DNA from: Intestinibacter bartlettii
GTDB lineage: Bacteria > Bacillota > Clostridia > Peptostreptococcales > Peptostreptococcaceae
DNA length: 64,000 nucleotides
Direction of reading: 5' to 3'
NCBI GenBank assembly: GCA_025148965.1
Contig: CP102273.1
Span: 248,001 to 312,000 of the forward strand
Numbering within the stretch: position 1 is the first letter of the stretch; the number at the start of each line of letters is the position of its first letter. Under the pieces are notes generated by a model. The model ran no database searches. It saw nothing but the letters and a program-made list of their open reading frames with translations, and was not told where the DNA came from. Positions 59,626-64,000 of this stretch are shown in pieces. The position numbers were made by a program, and so were the translations under genes.

Positions 59626-60357
59626 ATGAGAAACTTAAAGATTACTTTACAATATAACGGCAAAAACTACTGTGGTTGGCAAAAACAACCGAATGCACTT
59701 GGAATTCAAGGTACAGTAGAAAAAGCCATATATGAAATAACAAAAGAAGAAGTGAAGGTTACCGCATCAGGAAGAACAGATGCAGGGGTGCACGCCTTGG
59801 GACAAGTTGCAAACTTTAAAACAGAAAGCAAAATCCCAGCAGATAGGCTGCCAGATGCACTAAATGCCAAATTGCCAAAAGATATTTCTATAATATCGTG
59901 TGAAGAGGTTGACATAGACTTTCACGCACGATATAATGCATGTGGTAAGACATATAGATATTTAATATACAATAAACCTTATAGAAGCCCCTTATACAAG
60001 GATTTATCATATCATGTGAGGTATGACCTGGATTTAGATAAAATTCGCTTAGAAGCGAAATCTCTAATCGGTACACATGATTTTGGTGGATTTATGAGTT
60101 CGGGTTCATCAGTAAAAGATACAGTAAGGACTATCTATGATGTCGATATTCAAGAAAACGACGGAATGATATCAATTGAGGTAAGTGGAAACGGATTTTT
60201 ATACAATATGGTAAGAATAATTGTAGGTACACTTGTTGACATTGGGCGAGGAAGAATTAAACATAATATGGAAGAAATAATAAATTCAAAAAGTAGGTCA
60301 ATGTGTGGTCACACAGCGCCTGCGCATGGTTTATTTCTCAAAAAAGTTAATTATTAA
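59626..60357 (+). CDS. truA: tRNA pseudouridine(38-40) synthase TruA
   Basis: A 243-residue pseudouridine synthase for the anticodon arm. TASGRTDAGVHALGQVANF (about residues 46-64) holds the catalytic Asp; YRYLIYNKPYRSP and FLYNMVRIIVGTLVDIGRG are further signatures. AAGAGGT precedes the ATG. It stands before rplM as in many Firmicutes. Confidence 0.97.
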   Translation: MRNLKITLQYNGKNYCGWQKQPNALGIQGTVEKAIYEITKEEVKVTASGRTDAGVHALGQVANFKTESKIPADRLPDALNAKLPKDISIISCEEVDIDFHARYNACGKTYRYLIYNKPYRSPLYKDLSYHVRYDLDLDKIRLEAKSLIGTHDFGGFMSSGSSVKDTVRTIYDVDIQENDGMISIEVSGNGFLYNMVRIIVGTLVDIGRGRIKHNMEEIINSKSRSMCGHTAPAHGLFLKKVNY

Positions 60358-60361
60358 ACCC

Positions 60362-60390
60362 TTGACACTTTTTCGTAGTTGTATTAGAAT
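60362..60390 (+). promoter_or_regulatory. Promoter of rplM-rpsI
   Basis: TTGACA (60362-60367), 17 nt, TAGAAT (60385-60390), immediately after truA. Confidence 0.7.
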
Positions 60391-60396
60391 ATATAG

Positions 60397-60440
60397 GAAT
60401 GTGTTAATAAGTCCACAACGCCCCGGACTTTATATAAAAC
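60397..60440 (+). promoter_or_regulatory. Possible L13 leader
   Basis: AAGTCC (60409-60414) pairs with GGACTT (60425-60430) around ACAACGCCCC in the 85-nt leader of rplM. L13 leaders occur at this position in Firmicutes; I recognise position and a GC-rich hairpin, not the full motif. Confidence 0.4.
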
Positions 60441-60480
60441 GGTAAAATAAAATTTTGAAAATTAAGAAGGAGGGACAACC

Positions 60481-60909
60481 ATGAAAAGTTATATAGCTAA
60501 ACCAGCTGAAGTACAAAGAAATTGGTACTTAGTTGACGCTGAAGGAAAAACATTAGGTCGTCTTGCTACAGAAATAGCAACTATATTAAGAGGAAAACAT
60601 AAACCAACATTTACACCACATGTAGACGGTGGAGACTTCGTTGTTGTTGTAAATGCATCAAAAGTAGTTTTAACAGGAAAAAAATTAGATCAAAAATACT
60701 ATAGATACCACACTGGTTATGTAGGTGGATTAAAAGAAATCTCTTACAGAGAAATGATGGAAAAGAAACCAGAAGAAGTAGTAGCACATGCAGTTAGCGG
60801 AATGTTACCAAAAAATAAATTAAGAGCTAGAATGATGACTAGATTAAGAGTATTCGCAGGAGCAGAACATACTCATGCAGCTCAAAAACCAGAAGTAATA
60901 AGCTTCTAA
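60481..60909 (+). CDS. rplM: Ribosomal protein L13
   Basis: A 142-residue L13. [40 protein letters not shown] and [20 protein letters not shown] are diagnostic. AAGGAGGG precedes the ATG; rpsI follows 27 nt later. Confidence 0.98.
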   Translation: MKSYIAKPAEVQRNWYLVDAEGKTLGRLATEIATILRGKHKPTFTPHVDGGDFVVVVNASKVVLTGKKLDQKYYRYHTGYVGGLKEISYREMMEKKPEEVVAHAVSGMLPKNKLRARMMTRLRVFAGAEHTHAAQKPEVISF

Positions 60910-60936
60910 TTTAACTAGGTGAAAGGAGGAGTTATC

Positions 60937-61329
60937 ATGGAAAAAGTACAATTCTACGGAACAGGAAGAAGAAAAAGCTCTGTAGCTAGAGTTAGATTAG
61001 TTGCAGGTGAAGGAAACATAACAGTAAACGGAAGAGCATTAGACGAATATTTCGATTACGATACATTAATAAGAGACGTTAAACAACCATTAGTTTTAAC
61101 TAACAATGAAAACAAATATGACGTTATAGTAAAAGTTGAAGGTGGAGGATTCACTGGACAAGCTGGTGCTATAAGACATGGTATATCTAGAGCTTTATTA
61201 AAAGCTGATGCTGAATTAAGACCAGAACTTAAAAAAGCAGGATTCTTAACTAGAGATGCTAGAATGAAAGAAAGAAAGAAATACGGATTAAAGGCTGCAA
61301 GAAGAGCACCTCAATTCTCAAAAAGATAG
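60937..61329 (+). CDS. rpsI: Ribosomal protein S9
   Basis: A 130-residue S9 whose C-terminal APQFSKR reaches the P-site t[23 protein letters not shown] and [20 protein letters not shown] are standard. ATG 60937 follows AAAGGAGGAG; a longer in-frame start at 60919 runs through this site. Confidence 0.98.
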   Translation: MEKVQFYGTGRRKSSVARVRLVAGEGNITVNGRALDEYFDYDTLIRDVKQPLVLTNNENKYDVIVKVEGGGFTGQAGAIRHGISRALLKADAELRPELKKAGFLTRDARMKERKKYGLKAARRAPQFSKR

Positions 61330-61351
61330 TATTACCTTATATGGTATTTTC

Positions 61352-61387
61352 AAAAGTCTTGAAGTTATTAACTTCAAGGCTTTTTTT
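61352..61387 (+). terminator. Terminator of rplM-rpsI
   Basis: AAAAGTCTTGAAGTT (61352-61366) pairs with AACTTCAAGGCTTTT (61370-61384) around a 3-nt loop, with T7. It closes the core gene region. Confidence 0.85.
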
Positions 61388-61456
61388 GTTATATAAAAAG
61401 TTATAGGGGATGATGCTGTAAAGGCATCGATTTTTATGATGTACACATTATTCATT

Positions 61457-61465
61457 TGATATAAT
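61457..61465 (+). promoter_or_regulatory. Possible promoter of mcrBC
   Basis: TGATATAAT, extended -10 with TATAAT at 61460-61465, 38 nt before mcrB; no clear -35. Confidence 0.45.
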
Positions 61466-61503
61466 TAAGGTAAAAACTGTTAGTTATAAAAGGGGGATAA
61501 TGT

Positions 61504-63750
61504 ATGAATGAAGCTACATTTATTTGGAATGAAATTTATGAAGAATTTGCAACAAAGTTATTAGAGTATAAAAATGATAGGAAAAATCTTATTTCTAAAC
61601 TTCAAAATGTTTATGAAGAAATAGATATGAAGTTATCTAAAATGGAGAGCAATGGTGAAATATTGGATATAGATCCTTTTACGATTTTTGGATTATTCAA
61701 TAAAGGTATAACAGATGATAATCGTAAGCGTATTTTAGGTGAAATTGCAAAACAATTTAATCTTAAAAATAAAGTACCATTTAGTTTTGAGGGAATTCCA
61801 TTAGTTAATAACTTGAGATCTACTTTTTTTAATTTTGCCGAAGAAAGAGGAGAAAATGATATAAATAACCTGTGGGAAGTTTTTGAATCAGCTATTAGAT
61901 ATGCTGATAATCCTACACAGGGAAATAAACTAAAAATAGAATCTACTTATAATAACGTAATTAAACAAAAAGGTATACAGTGGAATATTACAATGGGATT
62001 ATATTGGATTCGCCCGAATACTTATATAAACCTAGACTCAAAAAATAGGGAATTTATTATTAAACAAAAAATTCTTCCAGAACAATTCATTAAAGAAGTA
62101 AATCAATTTAAAAATGTACCAAATGGTGAACAGTATATTCAATTATGTGATTTATTATTAGAGAAAATAAAAGACGGTCAATATGGTTATAGAGATTTTA
62201 AAGAATTATCTTTTATAGCATATGAACGAAATATGTCTGTGGATACAGTTACTCAACATAACACACAAAATACAGATATAGCTAAAAATACAATATTATA
62301 TGGTCCTCCGGGAACTGGTAAGACATATAATACAGTTATGTATGCAGTTGCCATAATTGAAAATAAGAAGCTTGAAGAAATAAAAAAGGAGAACTATACA
62401 GAGGTTATTGATAGATATAACAAGTATAAGGAAGATGGGCTTATAGAGTTCACTACATTTCATCAATCTTATGGATATGAAGAATTTATAGAAGGTATTA
62501 AACCAGTTATACATAGTGATGAAGAAGATGAAACTGATATACAATATGAAGTAGTTCCAGGATTGTTTAAAAAGTTTTGCGATATAGCTGGTAAACCAAT
62601 TTTGAGAAAAGAAAAATGTGATATAGGTATAAATGAATCGCCAACTATATGGAAAATTTCACTTGAGGGTTCAGGCGAAAATTCAACACGTACCGAATGT
62701 ATGAAAAATGAACATATTAGAATAGGATATGATGAGTATGGTAGGGAAATTACAAATCTATTTAAAGGGGTCGCTGGTAGACATATATTAAATTATTTTA
62801 TTAATGATATGAGTATAGGTGATATAGTGATGTCTTGCTACGATTGTAATACTGTAGATGCTATTGGTGTAGTAACAGGTGAGTATGAATGGCATAATGA
62901 ATATCCCGAATATAAAAGATTACGTAAGGTAAATTGGATTGTAAAAGGTATCAAAGAGAATATTATAAAAATTAATAATGGAAGTAGACTTAGCAATCCT
63001 ACAGTATATAAATTAAGGATGGATTTATCAGATGTTATGGAGATTATAGAAAAATACTCTAAGAATACTATAGAGGTTGAAGAAAAGAAAAAGAATCATG
63101 TTTTTATAATAGATGAAATTAACAGGGGAAATATATCAAAGATTTTTGGAGAATTAATTACATTAATAGAACCAACAAAGCGTATAGGTCAGACTGAAGG
63201 ACAAAAGGTTAGGTTGCCTTATTCTCAAAAACTTTTTGGAGTCCCTAATAACGTATATTTAATCGGAACTATGAATACAGCAGATAGATCTATTGCAACA
63301 ATAGATACAGCATTACGACGTAGATTTAACTTCAAAGAGATGTTGCCAGATGAAGAGGTTTTAGATGGAATTTATGTAGAAGATGTTTCTATCAAAGATA
63401 TATTTATAAAAATGAATAAGCGTATAACTGTTTTATTTGATAGAGAACATACTTTAGGACATGCTTATTTCTTACCTCTGAAAGATGCTCCGACTATTGA
63501 GACATTAGCTAATATTTTTGAAAATAGTATTATTCCTCTATTACAAGAATATTTCTATGAGGACTATGAGAAAATTCGAATGGTTCTTGGTGATAATCAG
63601 AAGGATAGTGAGGATAAACAGTTTATTACGATAGAAGAAAATGATTATAATGATTTATTTGGGTATATAGATTATGACTTTGATGAAATGAGTACCTATA
63701 AAATAAATAGCTTTGCATTAACAAATATTGAAGCTTATCGATCAATATGA
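61504..63750 (+). CDS. mcrB: McrB-type AAA+ GTPase with inserted EVE/PUA-like segment
   Basis: A 748-residue motor of a type IV (modification-dependent) restriction system. The N-terminal 250 residues are a helical region of uncertain fold, probably for DNA recognition. The AAA+ domain starts with Walker A GPPGTGKTYNT near residue 266; Walker B is FIIDEINRGN near residue 533, and the McrB signature MNTADRSIATIDTALRRRF near residue 590. Between Walker A and B, roughly residues 375-510, lies extra sequence with WKISLEGSG, IGDIVMSCYD and IGVVTGEYEWHNEYP, resembling EVE/PUA domains that bind modified bases. AGGGGG precedes the ATG; mcrC follows. Confidence 0.88.
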   Translation: MNEATFIWNEIYEEFATKLLEYKNDRKNLISKLQNVYEEIDMKLSKMESNGEILDIDPFTIFGLFNKGITDDNRKRILGEIAKQFNLKNKVPFSFEGIPLVNNLRSTFFNFAEERGENDINNLWEVFESAIRYADNPTQGNKLKIESTYNNVIKQKGIQWNITMGLYWIRPNTYINLDSKNREFIIKQKILPEQFIKEVNQFKNVPNGEQYIQLCDLLLEKIKDGQYGYRDFKELSFIAYERNMSVDTVTQHNTQNTDIAKNTILYGPPGTGKTYNTVMYAVAIIENKKLEEIKKENYTEVIDRYNKYKEDGLIEFTTFHQSYGYEEFIEGIKPVIHSDEEDETDIQYEVVPGLFKKFCDIAGKPILRKEKCDIGINESPTIWKISLEGSGENSTRTECMKNEHIRIGYDEYGREITNLFKGVAGRHILNYFINDMSIGDIVMSCYDCNTVDAIGVVTGEYEWHNEYPEYKRLRKVNWIVKGIKENIIKINNGSRLSNPTVYKLRMDLSDVMEIIEKYSKNTIEVEEKKKNHVFIIDEINRGNISKIFGELITLIEPTKRIGQTEGQKVRLPYSQKLFGVPNNVYLIGTMNTADRSIATIDTALRRRFNFKEMLPDEEVLDGIYVEDVSIKDIFIKMNKRITVLFDREHTLGHAYFLPLKDAPTIETLANIFENSIIPLLQEYFYEDYEKIRMVLGDNQKDSEDKQFITIEENDYNDLFGYIDYDFDEMSTYKINSFALTNIEAYRSI

Positions 63751-63765
63751 TGAGAGGTGTAAAGA

Positions 63766-64000
63766 ATGGGTAAAACATATCAAATAATTGAATATGGTTC
63801 ATTTGTAAGAGGAAAAAGTATAAAGGGCTACACCTGCTTACCAAATGATATATTTGACACATTAGAAGAATTTATACTTTCAAATAAAAATAGAGATGTA
63901 GAAGCATTAGAATTTATGAATATTTCAGTAAAAAGAGGAATAGGAAAAATTATAACAGCAAAAAACTATGTTGGAATAATTGAAATAAAAGATAGTATAA
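63766..64000 (+). CDS. mcrC: McrC endonuclease subunit, 5' part only
   Basis: The first 78 residues of a protein starting MGKTYQIIEYGSFVRG, cut by the window end. TAKNYVGIIEIKD matches the N-terminal barrel of McrC, whose later PD-(D/E)xK nuclease part lies outside. GAGAGGTG precedes the ATG, 15 nt after mcrB. McrC joins McrB rings, stimulates GTP hydrolysis and cuts DNA between modified sites. Confidence 0.82.
   Translation, partial: MGKTYQIIEYGSFVRGKSIKGYTCLPNDIFDTLEEFILSNKNRDVEALEFMNISVKRGIGKIITAKNYVGIIEIKDSI

Overview
The window is about 30% G+C, uses AUA heavily for Ile and has strong GGAGG ribosome sites. It carries SigH, ThyX, QueDECF, an ECF (EcfA1A2T) module and two tuf genes flanking the rpoBC/str cluster. 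This points to a low-GC clostridium, most likely Peptostreptococcaceae (relatives of Clostridioides difficile); the exact genus cannot be read from the sequence. No tRNA, rRNA, CRISPR array, insertion sequence or prophage was found.

Region 1 (1-11.2 kb, accessory metabolism): the start of a GltD-like oxidoreductase; the SelO protein AMPylase; an amino-acid permease next to a YtcJ-type amidohydrolase; a leftward queD-queE-queC-queF operon behind a class-I preQ1 riboswitch with a clear terminator/antiterminator switch; a VOC protein and a DUF1653 protein; then a thiamine salvage operon (thiamine-binding protein, thiM, thiE, HAD phosphatase). The thiamine operon is preceded by a good promoter that fires directly into a terminator hairpin with a structured top. 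This is the architecture of the terminator-embedded HMP-PP (thiS-motif) riboswitch.

Region 2 (11.2-18.5 kb, envelope signalling): an ECF sigma factor with a membrane DUF4367-type anti-sigma, followed by a four-gene ABC exporter operon. Both units carry the same GAAAC-N17-CGTTTA promoter, so the sigma factor probably controls itself and the exporter. A second pair, SigI/RsgI, follows; its RsgI has a changed autocleavage site and an Asp-rich tail.

Region 3 (18.5-61.4 kb, core): cysS-mrnC-thyX-rlmB-rae1-sigH-tuf-rpmG-secE-nusG-rplKA-rplJL-rpoBC-rpsLG-fusA-tuf, then the complete S10-spc-alpha ribosomal protein cluster with secY, adk, map, infA and rpoA, then ecfA1-ecfA2-ecfT-truA-rplM-rpsI. Several leaders look regulatory: an L10 leader with attenuator, an L1 operator between rplK and rplA, structured leaders before rpsL and rplM, and tandem promoters before rpsJ. 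The two tuf genes differ at only a handful of bases, which indicates gene conversion.

Region 4 (61.4 kb to end): a McrBC-type (type IV, modification-dependent) restriction module. McrB carries an extra EVE/PUA-like segment inside its AAA+ GTPase; McrC is cut by the window edge.
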